The notes under the pieces: generated by a model | Told to the model about the DNA's origin: nothing | What the model saw: only the letters and a program-made list of their open reading frames with translations | The model's database searches: none | Shown: positions 8,510 through 16,745 of the stretch, piece by piece | Numbering within the stretch: position 1 is the first letter of the stretch | How the letters are laid out: every line of letters starts with the position of its first letter | Position numbers and translations under genes: made by a program | DNA from: Planctomycetota bacterium | GTDB lineage: Bacteria; Planctomycetota; PLA2; JAEUHO01 | Assembly: GCA_029259775.1 (NCBI GenBank) | Contig: JAJDEN010000045.1 | Coordinates: forward strand, 124,001 to 188,000 | DNA length: 64,000 bases | Reading direction: 5' to 3'

Positions 8510-9520
8510 CTACGTGATCGCGCCGCCGCACGAGGATCCTGAGCCCGCCGTACAGCCGAAGCAGTGCTCCGCCGTCTCGATATAGCGCGCACGAAGACTC
8601 GCGGCGTCGGCGTCGCGGACGTGCAGCGCCGCGCGGGGGGCGCCGCCTGGTCCAGCGCCGCGCACCGGCATCTCGAGCGCGTAGTTGAAGTCGCAGTCGT
8701 GCAGCGTGCCGTCATGGCTCACGTGGATCTGGTTGCGGCACATGAGGCCGTCGACCGTCGCGCCGTTGAACGACTCGCGGAGCAACTGCGTGTAGCTCTC
8801 GGCGTGGCCCTTGCGCTCGAGATCGCGCAAGAAGCGGCCGATGGCCATGTTCGTGATCGCGATGAGGCGCGTGAAGCGGATCCCATACTCTTCGCCCAGG
8901 ACCCGGCGGTAGTCCTTCTCGAGCGCGGCTTGCGCCGGCGGCAGGTGCGCGCCCAGCGGGTTGTAGACGAGGTCGAGCGGGAGCGTATCCCCGTAGCCGA
9001 GCTCGTTCAGCTGCTGGATGGCTTGAATCGAGCCTTCGTAGACAAGGCGGCCGCGCTGCCGGTTGACGTTGTCCGGGAGGTAGCAAGGCAGCGAGGCGAC
9101 GAGGTGGACGCCGTGCTTCTGGAAGAACGCCGGCAGATCGGTGTAGCCGTCCTCCAACAGGATCGTCAGGTTCGTGCGCACCATCACATCGAGCCCGCGT
9201 GTGCGCGCCGCGGCGACGAACCAGCGGAAGTGCGGGCTCATCTCGGGGGCACCGCCTGTGATGTCCATGACGGTGGCGCCCGCCTCACCGGCGAGTCGCA
9301 GCACGTGCTCCAGCGTCTCGCGGGACATCTGCTCCGTGCGCTTCGGACCCGAGACGACGTGGCAGTGGTGGCAGGCGAGGTTGCAGGTCAGGCCGATGTT
9401 GATCTGCACCGTGTCGAGCGTCGCGCCCCGGAGGCGGCCACCGGTGGCCTTCTCGACGGCGACGTCGAAGGCGCCACGAGGGCGCAGGTCGGCGGCCTCA
9501 GCGGTGGCGGGCTCGGTCAT
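8510..9520 (-). CDS. arsS: Arsenosugar biosynthesis radical SAM protein ArsS
   Basis: A 336-residue radical SAM enzyme with the cluster motif C46-x3-C50-x2-C53 (TCNLACHHCH), the TGGAPE glycine motif after strand 2, LDLVYNPLGAHLPP in the middle, and a C-terminal HCFGCTAGSGSSCGG typical of the TIGR04167 ArsS family. Many family members are selenoproteins; this one reads cysteine throughout. ArsS acts on dimethylated arsenic from ArsM, joining it to the 5'-deoxyadenosyl moiety of SAM on the way to arsenosugars (family knowledge). ATG 9520 was chosen because the domain begins shortly after it; the open frame continues to 9667 with no family-like sequence. It is divergent from arsM across a 161-bp gap with two inverted repeats. 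Confidence 0.93.
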   Translation of the reverse strand: MTEPATAEAADLRPRGAFDVAVEKATGGRLRGATLDTVQINIGLTCNLACHHCHVVSGPKRTEQMSRETLEHVLRLAGEAGATVMDITGGAPEMSPHFRWFVAAARTRGLDVMVRTNLTILLEDGYTDLPAFFQKHGVHLVASLPCYLPDNVNRQRGRLVYEGSIQAIQQLNELGYGDTLPLDLVYNPLGAHLPPAQAALEKDYRRVLGEEYGIRFTRLIAITNMAIGRFLRDLERKGHAESYTQLLRESFNGATVDGLMCRNQIHVSHDGTLHDCDFNYALEMPVRGAGPGGAPRAALHVRDADAASLRARYIETAEHCFGCTAGSGSSCGGAIT

Positions 9521-9589
9521 GAACACTCTCCGGGGGCAAGGAGGACGGCATCCTAGCCCTGAGCCTTGCGTCGCCTCGCCGTAAAAGGC

Positions 9590-9615
9590 CCTTGGCCCCG
9601 AGGGGCGGGCCAAGG
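9590..9615. promoter_or_regulatory. Inverted repeat in the arsS/arsM divergent promoter region
   Basis: CCTTGGCCC (9590-9598) and its perfect complement GGGCCAAGG (9607-9615) are separated by 8 nt. It lies between the divergent starts of arsS and arsM, where an operator for an arsenic-responsive regulator would be expected. No regulator gene (ArsR) is in the window. A hairpin in the leader RNA is the alternative. Confidence 0.4.
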
Positions 9616-9642
9616 CGGGCGCTCTAGAATCCCGCAATGCGC

Positions 9643-9660
9643 GGAGGGCGGCCGCCCTCC
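9643..9660. promoter_or_regulatory. 18-bp perfect palindrome upstream of arsM
   Basis: GGAGGGCGGCCGCCCTCC is a perfect palindrome 21 bp before the arsM start codon at 9682. It could be a dimeric regulator site or a chance event in GC-rich sequence. It precedes the GGGAG ribosome-binding site at 9672-9676. Confidence 0.35.
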
Positions 9661-9681
9661 TACCCACGCGCGGGAGCCTAC

Positions 9682-10731
9682 ATGCACGACGCCGTCAAGG
9701 AGTACTACGGAGAGATCCTCAGCGACAGCGAGGACCTCAAGACCAACGCGTGCAAGACGGATGCGTCGATGCCCGCGCACCTCAAGCAGGCGCTCGCGAA
9801 GATCCACGACGATGTCCTGAGCCGCTACTACGGCTGCGGGCTCGTCTTCCCGGAGAAACTCGAGGGCATGACGATCCTCGACCTGGGCTGCGGCGCGGGC
9901 CGCGACGTCTACCTGCTCGCGCAGCTCGTCGGTCCCACGGGCCGCGTCATCGGCGTCGACATGACGGCCGCGCAGCTGGACGTCGCCAAGGGCCACGTCG
10001 AGCACCACGCCAAGGCGTTCGGCCACGACGCGCCGAACGTCGAATTCCACCACGGCTACATCGAGCGGCTGGATGAGCTCGGCCTCGAGCCGGGCAGCGT
10101 GGACATCATCGTCTCCAACTGCGTGATCAACCTCTCGCCCGACAAGCCGGCTGTGCTCCGTGGTGCCTACGACCTGCTCAAGCCCGGCGGCGAGATCTAC
10201 TTCGCCGACGTCTACGCCGACCGCCGCATCCCGCCGGCCCTCGTCGAGGATCCGGAGCTCTACGGCGAGTGCCTGAGCGGCGCGCTCTACTGGAACGACT
10301 TCACGAACCTCGCCAAGGCGGCGGGCTTCGCCGACCCGCGCCTCGTCACCAGCCGGCCGCTCACGATCGAGAACGCGGCCATCGAGGCGCGCATCGGTCA
10401 CATCGGCTTCTTCTCTGCCACCTACCGGCTCTTCAAGCTCGATGCTCTCGAGCCCGCGTGCGAGGACTATGGTCAGGCCGTGGTCTACCGCGGCGGCATC
10501 GCGCACCACGAGCAGGTGTTTCAGCTCGACGCGCACCACCGCATCGAGAAGGGCAAGGTGTTCCCGGTCTGCGGCAACACGTGGCACATGCTGTGGGGCA
10601 CGCGCTTCATGGAGCACTTCGAGTTCGTCGGCGACTTCTCGACGCACTTCGGCATCTTCGAGGGCTGCGGCACGGCGCTGCCCTTCGAGACCTCCACCGG
10701 CGCCGGCGCCGCGGACGGTGGATGCTGCTAG
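9682..10731 (+). CDS. arsM: Arsenite S-adenosylmethionine methyltransferase ArsM
   Basis: A 349-residue enzyme that methylates As(III) stepwise with SAM. The SAM-binding motif is ILDLGCGAGRDVY (about residue 65), followed by GVDMT. The three arsenic-binding cysteines of the family are all present: in NACKTDAS (C24), in SNCVINLSP, and in YGECLSGALY. The long C-terminal region and final Gly-Gly-Cys-Cys are as in other bacterial ArsM proteins. ATG 9682 has a GGGAG site 5 nt upstream and is preferred over ATG 9637, which would add 15 residues not typical of the family. The ArsC-like gene overlaps its 3' end by 10 nt, so the two form an operon. It supplies the methylated arsenic used by divergent ArsS. 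Confidence 0.95.
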   Translation: MHDAVKEYYGEILSDSEDLKTNACKTDASMPAHLKQALAKIHDDVLSRYYGCGLVFPEKLEGMTILDLGCGAGRDVYLLAQLVGPTGRVIGVDMTAAQLDVAKGHVEHHAKAFGHDAPNVEFHHGYIERLDELGLEPGSVDIIVSNCVINLSPDKPAVLRGAYDLLKPGGEIYFADVYADRRIPPALVEDPELYGECLSGALYWNDFTNLAKAAGFADPRLVTSRPLTIENAAIEARIGHIGFFSATYRLFKLDALEPACEDYGQAVVYRGGIAHHEQVFQLDAHHRIEKGKVFPVCGNTWHMLWGTRFMEHFEFVGDFSTHFGIFEGCGTALPFETSTGAGAADGGCC

Positions 10732-11159
10732 TGCCGAAGCCGAAGCCTCGCGTCCTGTTTCTCTGCACGGGCAACGCCTGCCGCAGCCAGATGGCCGAGG
10801 GCTGGGCGCGCCTGCTGCACGGTGACACCTACGACGTGCACTCGGCGGGCATCGTCGCCCACGGGCAGAACCCGCATGCCGTCGAGGCCATGCGCCGTCT
10901 GGGTGTCGACATTCGCGGCCAGCAGAGCAAGTCGCTCGACGCGCTCGGGGACATCGAGTTCGACCTCGTCGTCACGGTCTGCGACAACGCCGCCAAGAAC
11001 GTCCCGCCGCTTGCCGGTGCGCCGCGCGTCGTGCACCAGCCCTTCCCCGATCCGCCCGCGCTGGCTGAGGGCCGCGACGAGGCCGGTGCCGAGGCCTGCT
11101 ACGTCGATGTCGCGTCCTCGATCCGCGCATGGGTCAGCGAGCTGCCGGCGCGGCTCTGA
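10722..11159 (+). CDS. arsC: LMW-phosphatase-type arsenate reductase-like protein lacking one cysteine
   Basis: A 145-residue protein of the low-molecular-weight phosphatase/thioredoxin-coupled ArsC fold. It has the catalytic P-loop C15-TGNAC-R21-S and the acidic DP in PFPDPP. C87 in VTVCDNAAKN corresponds to the second redox cysteine of pI258 ArsC. The third, resolving cysteine expected seven residues later is a valine (V94). The only other cysteine near the end is in EACYVDV. It may therefore reduce arsenate by a glutaredoxin- or mycothiol-like route, or be a phosphatase acting on a sugar-phosphate intermediate. ATG 10722 overlaps arsM; GTG 10731, touching the arsM stop, is the alternative. 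The arsM context favours arsenate reduction. Confidence 0.8.
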   Translation: MLLVPKPKPRVLFLCTGNACRSQMAEGWARLLHGDTYDVHSAGIVAHGQNPHAVEAMRRLGVDIRGQQSKSLDALGDIEFDLVVTVCDNAAKNVPPLAGAPRVVHQPFPDPPALAEGRDEAGAEACYVDVASSIRAWVSELPARL

Positions 11160-11207
11160 GCCCGAGTGCGGGATTCCTGCGGCGCCACGCCGGCCCGGGC
11201 GTAGGAC

Positions 11208-12599
11208 ATGGGCATGCGAGGCGTCCTGATCCCCGCGGCTCTCTTCGGTCTGGCCGTGATCGTGATGCTCGCCGCGTCCGCGCAGGGCGATGAGGCGCCG
11301 ACCGACGCGAAGGCCTTCGAGCCGAGTGCCGCCCGCGGCTACCGCCACGTCCTCGACACGGGCTACGTCCCTGCGACGCTCGACGAGAAGGTGCTCGCTG
11401 GCATCTGGATGGCGTGGCCCGAGGCGGACCGCGCCGCCGCCGAGAAGGCCGACCCGGCCGCGCGAAGGGCGATGGTCTTTGCGCGTTACGGCTTCACGCC
11501 GCGCCCCGACGATCCCAAGGGAGCGCCGCTCCAACTCGCGAGGGCCAAGAACGGCGATCTGCACCTCAGCTGCTTCACGTGCCACGCCGGGCAGATCGAC
11601 GGCCGCGTCATGGCGGGTCTGCCGAACGTGAACATCGCGCTGCAGAGTCTCGTCGAGGACGCGCGCGCGACACGCACGGCCCTCAAGCTCCCGCTGCGCG
11701 CCCACGACATGGCCGCGGGGTTCATTCCGCACGGCGGCACGACCGGCACGACCAATGCCGTCGTGTTCAGCATCGTGCTCCTGCAGTTCCGCAACCAGGA
11801 CCTCGAGGTCGTGCCGCCGAAGCGCAGGCTGCATCTGCCGCACCACGACCTCGATGCGCCTCCGCTCTGGCACTACAAGCGCAAGACGCACCTCTACATG
11901 GATGGCTTCGCCAAGCCGAGCCACCGCGCGCTGATGCAGTTTCTGCTCGTGCCGATGAACAACAAGGCCAAGGTCGTGGGCTTCGAGAACGACTACCGCG
12001 ACATCCAGGCCTGGATCCAGCAGGTGGAGGCGCCGAAGTTTCCCTACGAGATCGACAAGGCGCTCGCAGCCCAAGGCGAGAAGGTCTTCTCGGCAAGCTG
12101 CGCGGCGTGCCACGGCACCTACGGCAAGGACGGGCGCTACCCGAACCGCATCATCCCGCTCGAGAAGGTGGGCACGGACCGTGCGCGCTTTGACGCCATC
12201 CGCGAAGAAGACCGCCTCGTCTACAGCAGGAGCTGGCTGTCGGAGTACGACCCCCAGCGCGTGCGCCTCGACACGAGCGGTTACGTTGCGCCGCCGCTCG
12301 ATGGGATCTGGGCGACGGCGCCCTACCTGCACAACGGCTCCGTGCCGACGCTCCACCACCTCTTCTTTCCCGACGAGCGTCCGCGCTTCTGGAAGCGTGA
12401 TCCGAAGGCCTACGACAAGACGCGCATCGGCCTGAAGTTCGAGACAGCCGAGGCGATGCCCACCGAGGGCAGCCGCCACGACAAGCGCCACTGGTTCGAC
12501 ACCACGGCGAAGGGCAAGTCCAACCAGGGGCACGACTTTCCCGCGAAGCTCTCCAAGCCCGCGCGCCGCGCGCTTCTCGAGTACCTCAAGACGCTGTAG
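11208..12599 (+). CDS. Secreted diheme cytochrome c
   Basis: A 463-residue protein with an N-terminal signal segment (about 5-27, ending ASAQG) and two heme motifs: CFTCH (about 124) and CAACH (about 300). The conserved APPLDGIWATAPYLHNGSVPTLHHLF is like that of diheme cytochromes in the peroxidase/RoxA-related and oxidoreductase groups. It should be exported and work in the periplasm. It begins 48 nt after the arsC stop and may be transcribed with it, but nothing in its sequence connects it to arsenic. An in-frame ATG two codons later (11214) is equally possible as the start. The electron partner is unknown. Confidence 0.85.
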   Translation: MGMRGVLIPAALFGLAVIVMLAASAQGDEAPTDAKAFEPSAARGYRHVLDTGYVPATLDEKVLAGIWMAWPEADRAAAEKADPAARRAMVFARYGFTPRPDDPKGAPLQLARAKNGDLHLSCFTCHAGQIDGRVMAGLPNVNIALQSLVEDARATRTALKLPLRAHDMAAGFIPHGGTTGTTNAVVFSIVLLQFRNQDLEVVPPKRRLHLPHHDLDAPPLWHYKRKTHLYMDGFAKPSHRALMQFLLVPMNNKAKVVGFENDYRDIQAWIQQVEAPKFPYEIDKALAAQGEKVFSASCAACHGTYGKDGRYPNRIIPLEKVGTDRARFDAIREEDRLVYSRSWLSEYDPQRVRLDTSGYVAPPLDGIWATAPYLHNGSVPTLHHLFFPDERPRFWKRDPKAYDKTRIGLKFETAEAMPTEGSRHDKRHWFDTTAKGKSNQGHDFPAKLSKPARRALLEYLKTL

Positions 12600-12755
12600 A
12601 CGCTTCCGCGGGAGCCCAGGTAGACGCCCTGCAGCCTCTGCCCAGCTTGCGTGGGTAGCGGCGCAGAAGACACGTTCCTACACTCGGGTCTCTGATCGAG
12701 TTGCGGCGCCGCCGTCGCGCACGCTCACGCGTTCGCCGGATCGCCAACGCCGGGA

Positions 12756-14051
12756 GTGGATGCCATGACGTACCAACGAGTGATCGCTCTCCTGATGGTG
12801 CTCTTCGGAGCTGCGCTGCTTGCGGTGCGCGCGCCCGCGGAGGAGGACAAGCCCCAGAAGCCCAAGATGCTGAAGGGCGCGAAGAAGTTCGCCGAGGGCC
12901 ACCACCCGTGCATTGCGCCGGATGCAACGCAGTTCGCGTTCGTGCGTTTCACCACGAACGCCAAGGAACGTGACTATCGCGGCAACCCCGTCCCGATTCC
13001 TCGACTCCACATCCAGGCCTTGAAGAAGAAGAAGGCCTCCAAGCGCAAGGTCCGCGGCATCCCGCAGGGGTGGGTCGGGATCGATGCCGTCGGCGTGAAT
13101 CCTGGCTACGTCGTGGCGGCGAAGACGGGCTCGCGTCGCAAGGACTGCGCTGTGCTTCCCAAGGACCTGGAGGTGCGTCGCGTAGCCTGGTCGCGTGACG
13201 GCCAGAAGCTCGTCTACATCGCGGACAACATGTTCTATGGGACCAACAAGGACATCAAGCCGTCGGCGGGGGTCGAGCGGACGCTCTACGTCGTCGACGC
13301 GGCCGGTGCGGTAACGAAGCTCGACCTCGGCCATTCGATCGTGACCGACGGTTGCTCGATCATGTCGTGGTCGCCCGATGGCAAGCGGATCGCCTTCAGT
13401 CTCGAGTTCTTCCTCGACGGCAACCTGCCCGTGCGCCGAATCGGCGTCGTCGACGTCGCGACGGGCAAGACCACGATGATCGCCAAGGGCAACGCGCGCG
13501 GACGGCAGGACTGGATTCTGGATGGCGGGTGCGCGGGCGGCCGCATGGGCTCCGACGGCTTCCGGGAGAACACCCCCGGCGTGTCACGCCGGGGCAGCCC
13601 GAGTTGCTCTTGCGGCACGCACGAGCTCTGGTCCGGCACGGGCAAGCACTTCGCGTTCACAGTGCGCAGCGCCGACGACACCTGGGACGCCTACGTGGCC
13701 ACGGCCGACGGATCCGACACGTTCCGGCTGACGGACGACGGGCACATGAAGTGGTCCCCGAGCCTCGACGCGGAGGGGCGGCGGATCGCCTACTGGGTTG
13801 CCGAGGGCGGCAAGGCCAAGACGGCGCCGGCCACGTGCCGCCTCGAGGTTCGCGACCTCTACACCGGCGAGGTCTTCGTCATGCCCGCGCTCAAGGGCGG
13901 CGGTGTCGGCAGCGCGATCGCCTGGGTCCCCGGCAAGCCGGAGCTGCTCTTCGAGTGGATCAACGACGAGGGCGGCTCGATCTGGCATCAGAAGCTGCCC
14001 AAGCCGAAGAAGGTCGCTGCGGACGCACCCATCCGCACGGCGGGCGACTGA
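12756..14051 (+). CDS. Exported WD40/PD40-like beta-propeller protein
   Basis: A 431-residue protein with a signal peptide (about 8-30, LLMVLFGAALLAVRAPAEE). Repeating TolB/PD40-type blades follow, marked by W-S-x-DG-K/Q phrases: VAWSRDGQKLVYIAD, MSWSPDGKRIAF, WSPSLDAEGRRIAYW and IAWVPGKPELLF. The region 255-290 is Cys- and Gly-rich. Such proteins bind other proteins or scaffold complexes in the periplasm; no catalytic motif is visible. ATG 12756 and ATG 12765 are both possible starts. It is followed 80 nt later by the cyclophilin gene on the same strand. Confidence 0.75.
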   Translation: MDAMTYQRVIALLMVLFGAALLAVRAPAEEDKPQKPKMLKGAKKFAEGHHPCIAPDATQFAFVRFTTNAKERDYRGNPVPIPRLHIQALKKKKASKRKVRGIPQGWVGIDAVGVNPGYVVAAKTGSRRKDCAVLPKDLEVRRVAWSRDGQKLVYIADNMFYGTNKDIKPSAGVERTLYVVDAAGAVTKLDLGHSIVTDGCSIMSWSPDGKRIAFSLEFFLDGNLPVRRIGVVDVATGKTTMIAKGNARGRQDWILDGGCAGGRMGSDGFRENTPGVSRRGSPSCSCGTHELWSGTGKHFAFTVRSADDTWDAYVATADGSDTFRLTDDGHMKWSPSLDAEGRRIAYWVAEGGKAKTAPATCRLEVRDLYTGEVFVMPALKGGGVGSAIAWVPGKPELLFEWINDEGGSIWHQKLPKPKKVAADAPIRTAGD

Positions 14052-14131
14052 GTCGCGCGCACGCACAAGACGCTCTGGTCGCGCCCGTGGCCACGACGTA
14101 CGCTGGTCGCCCACGAGCACGAGGAGTTCCG

Positions 14132-15664
14132 GTGGGTGTGTTGAACCGCATGAGCAAGGTCGTCGCATTCGCAGCTTGCGTGCTGTGCCTCGTGGTGGCG
14201 ACCCCCGCACGCTCCGAGTGGAACGGCCTCGTCGGGAGCGAGGCGCCCGCCCTCGAGATCACGTCCTGGGCCGCGGCCCCGGAGGGCGCCACGCTGGACG
14301 ACTTGCGGGGAAGCGTCGTGGTGCTGCTCCTCGGCTCCGCGGCCGACCTGGCCGATGCCAAGACCGTCACGCGCTGGAACGACCTGCGCGCCGGCTGGTG
14401 GGAGAAGGGCCTGCGCGTCGTGGCCCTCGTGGGCAAGGATCCGGGAGAGCTTCCCGCGGCCGTCGAGTACTCCGTCGCCGTGGGCAAGGCCCCGGCCTAC
14501 GGCGCCGGCACCGACGGCCGTGCGGTGCTCGTCGGACCGGATGGAAAGATCGTCTGGGAGGGTGAGCCCGACGCTCTCGGCGACGACCTCATCGCCAAGG
14601 CGCTGCGCAAGGCGCGGTCGCTGCATCTCGGCGTGAAAGGGCCCGCCGCCAAGTTGCCCGCGGCAGCGGCATTCAAGAAGGGCAAGCTCGCGGCGGCGCG
14701 CACCCTGGCCGGCGACGAGCCTGTCGTAGCGGCGCGCGTCACGTCGCTGTTGACCTACTGGCAAGCGCAGGCCAAGCGCGCGACCGCCGCCGAGAATTTC
14801 GACGAAGCATCGACGTGCTTGAAGCGGATCACGAAGCACCTTGATGAGGCGCCCGAGGCCATCGAGGCCGCGGGTGCGCTCAAGGCGTTGAAGGGGAACA
14901 ATCTGGTTTCCAAGGAGTGCAGTGCGGCGGACGCCTATGCCCGATTGCGCCAGGACCTCGCACGTGCGGGTGGCAAGGAGAAGAAGCTCGCAGCGCTCGC
15001 GAAGAAGGCGGAGCGCGTTGCGAAGAAGAAGCCGCTGACGAAGAGCGTCGCGCGGGCCGACCGGCTCGCCGCGCAACTACGGGCCGATCCGGCGACGGCG
15101 GCCCTCGAAGCCTTCATCGCCAAGGAGAAGATCAAGACGAAGAGTTCGTCGTGGCGCAACAACCTGCCCAAGCCGCCGCTGGTCGAGTTCGCCAAGGGCA
15201 AGACCTACCTCTGGACGCTGAAGACCAACAAGGGCTCGATGACGCTGAAGCTCTTCGCGGACTCGGCTCCGATGCACGTGGGCAACCTGATGTACCTCAC
15301 GATGCTGGGCTTCTACGACGGCCTGACGTTCCACCGCGTGATCCCGGGCTTCATGGCCCAGGGCGGATGTCCGGATGGCTCGGGAAGCGGCCGCATCGGC
15401 TACGGCTTCGACGGCGAGTTCGACGGCGGCGCGAGCCACGACAAGGGGGGCAAGCTGAGCGCGGCCAACGCCGGCCCGGGCACGGACGGCAGCCAGTTCT
15501 TCATCACCTTCGTCGAGACCAAGCGCCTGGACGGCAAGCACACGGTCTACGGCGAGGTCATCAGCGGCGAGGGCGTGCTGAAGAAGCTCGAGAAGGAGGG
15601 CACGCCCGAGGGCTCGACCCAGAGCCCGCTCACCATCGAGAAGGCCACGCTCACGGTGAAGTAG
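14132..15664 (+). CDS. Exported cyclophilin-type peptidyl-prolyl isomerase with thioredoxin-like N-terminus
   Basis: A 510-residue protein. A signal peptide (about 7-28) is followed by a thioredoxin-fold-like region (about 35-165; VGSEAPALEITSW and VVVLLLGSA) that lacks a CxxC pair, so it is not a redox enzyme. A Lys/Ala-rich helical region runs about 170-330. The C-terminal cyclophilin domain (about 350-510) has FHRVIPGFMAQGGCPDG, GSQFFITF and LDGKHTVYGEV, so the active-site Arg and Phe-Met-Gln-like positions are kept. GTG 14132 is chosen because GAGGAG ends 5 nt before it; ATG 14150 in the same frame is the alternative. It should assist folding in the periplasm. The tRNA-Cys on the opposite strand lies just after it. 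Confidence 0.85.
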   Translation: MGVLNRMSKVVAFAACVLCLVVATPARSEWNGLVGSEAPALEITSWAAAPEGATLDDLRGSVVVLLLGSAADLADAKTVTRWNDLRAGWWEKGLRVVALVGKDPGELPAAVEYSVAVGKAPAYGAGTDGRAVLVGPDGKIVWEGEPDALGDDLIAKALRKARSLHLGVKGPAAKLPAAAAFKKGKLAAARTLAGDEPVVAARVTSLLTYWQAQAKRATAAENFDEASTCLKRITKHLDEAPEAIEAAGALKALKGNNLVSKECSAADAYARLRQDLARAGGKEKKLAALAKKAERVAKKKPLTKSVARADRLAAQLRADPATAALEAFIAKEKIKTKSSSWRNNLPKPPLVEFAKGKTYLWTLKTNKGSMTLKLFADSAPMHVGNLMYLTMLGFYDGLTFHRVIPGFMAQGGCPDGSGSGRIGYGFDGEFDGGASHDKGGKLSAANAGPGTDGSQFFITFVETKRLDGKHTVYGEVISGEGVLKKLEKEGTPEGSTQSPLTIEKATLTVK

Positions 15665-15711
15665 CGGCTGACTTGAGCGACGGACCGGATCAGGCATCGC
15701 GTGTCGGAAGA

Positions 15712-15785
15712 TGGAGGCGCCGTCCGGAGTCGAACCGGACTACACGGATTTGCAATCCGTTGCCTAACCGCTCGGCCACGGCGCC
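15712..15785 (-). tRNA. tRNA-Cys (GCA)
   Basis: On the minus strand the 7-bp acceptor stem is GGCGCCG paired with CGGCGCC, with the anticodon loop in GGATTGCAAATCC giving GCA and a T-arm containing GGTTCGACTCC. The discriminator is U, as expected for cysteine tRNA, and CCA is encoded (15712-15714). Confidence 0.97.
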
Positions 15786-15891
15786 GTCCCGAGGACCAAG
15801 AGGGAAACCGGGATCGGCCCGGATGGCAAGGAGCGGTGGGGGAGAGTCGTCAGGAACGCCCGCCCGATCGGCGGCGGCGTAGACTCTGCCT

Positions 15892-15978
15892 GGGCCCGTG
15901 GCGGAACTGGCAGACGCAGGGGACTTAAACTCCCCCGAGGGACTTCCTCACTTGCGGGTTCAAATCCCGCCGGGCCCA
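15892..15978 (+). tRNA. tRNA-Leu (UAA)
   Basis: Acceptor GGGCCCG pairs with CGGGCCC at the 3' end. The anticodon is TAA in GGACTTAAACTCC, followed by a long variable arm typical of leucine tRNAs and the T-arm GCGGGTTCAAATCCCGC. Discriminator A; CCA is not encoded (ACG follows). Length 87 nt. Confidence 0.97.
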
Positions 15979-16111
15979 CGTATTGATCTTGGGTGTCTGA
16001 TCCTCTCTTCGCGAGGTGGGCCGCGCTCCCGCGCGGACTGTCCGTCGCACCGTGCTACGCACGCTGCGCCGGCAAGGGGGGACAGGCAGTCCCTCCCTTC
16101 CAATCCCCCCG

Positions 16112-16155
16112 CCCCCAAAACGAAAGGAAGGGCGCGTCATGCAACGCGCCCTTCC
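16112..16155 (-). terminator. Rho-independent terminator of the HMA selenoprotein gene
   Basis: A perfect 12-bp stem, GGAAGGGCGCGT (16126-16137) with ACGCGCCCTTCC (16144-16155), surrounds a 6-nt loop. Read on the minus strand it is followed by TTTCGTTTT, a U-tract. It lies 53 nt after the stop of the gene ending at 16209. Confidence 0.85.
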
Positions 16156-16208
16156 GTGGATCGACGAGATGGTGCGGCACCCCGGCGCTCCGAACTGGTG
16201 GGGGGGAG

Positions 16209-16745
16209 CTAGCTGGTGACCTCGCGCGAGGCGAAGCCCGCCTTCTTCAAGGCCTTCACGATCTTCGTGGTCGTCGCGCGCTTGATCTCGAAGGTGATCG
16301 TCGCGCGCTTGGAGGTCTTGTTGACCTTCACCTTGCGCATGCCCGTCACCGTGCGGATCGCGGCGTCCGCCTTCTTCTCGCAGCCACCGCACGCGAGGCC
16401 GGTGACGGCTAGCTGCACGGTCTTGGTCGGGATGACCCACGCGCCATAGCCCTGCTTCTTGACGGCGGCAACCAGGTCCGCGTCCTTGCTCGTGGCCTTC
16501 AGGGTGACCGTCGCTTCGCTGCTGTCGGAGTTGAGCTTCACATCTTGGACGCCCTGGACGGACTTGAGCGCCGCGGCCACACGGGCCGGACAGCTCACTC
16601 AGGTCACGCCCGAGAGGCCGACGTACACCTCGCGCGGCGGAGCGACCTTCTTCTTCGCCGGCGCGCGGGAGCTGCCCTTGGCGAGCGCCGCAGGCGCCAG
16701 CAGGAGGAGGGCGGCGGCGGCGAGCAGGGTCGTCAGGCGAAGCAT
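16209..16745 (-). CDS. Exported two-domain HMA metal-binding selenoprotein (UxxC + CxxC)
   Basis: Read with the in-frame UGA at 16601-16599 as selenocysteine, the protein has 178 residues. It has a signal peptide (1-22, ending ALAKG), a Lys/Pro-rich spacer, a first HMA domain starting GLSGVT-U49-V-S-C52-PARV, and a second with GLAC119-GGC122. U49 falls exactly on the first metal-binding cysteine of the GMTCxxC motif, and HMA-like secondary structure continues without a break after the UGA. This makes a frameshift or true stop unlikely. ATG 16745 has GGGAG 9 nt upstream; ATG 16787 would put 14 charged residues before the signal peptide. MerP-like proteins bind Hg(II), Cu(I) or related soft metals in the periplasm. 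A hairpin fit for a SECIS follows the UGA, and a strong terminator follows the gene. Annotated as an ordinary gene it would appear broken or start at 16598. Confidence 0.85.
16566..16596 (-). promoter_or_regulatory. Candidate bacterial SECIS element of the HMA gene
   Basis: Directly after the UGA the minus-strand RNA can form a lower stem GAGC/GCTC (16596-16593 with 16569-16566), an internal loop, an upper stem CGGCC/GGCCG (16588-16584 with 16578-16574), and the loop CGUGU. The second loop base is G, as in known bacterial SECIS loops. The loop starts 15 nt after the UGA. Confidence 0.6.

Noticed and set aside
8510-9520. ArsS as a fourth selenoprotein
   Set aside because: Family members often contain Sec, but here the C-terminal motif is encoded with TGC codons and no in-frame TGA exists.
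10728-12533. Long minus-strand open frame opposite the diheme cytochrome
   Set aside because: A mirror frame of a GC-rich coding region; the plus strand has two CxxCH motifs and a signal peptide.
16209-16598. HMA protein as a separate gene starting just after the TGA
   Set aside because: It would lose the signal peptide and the first metal-binding residue. The upstream part is in the same frame and fits exactly when UGA is read through.
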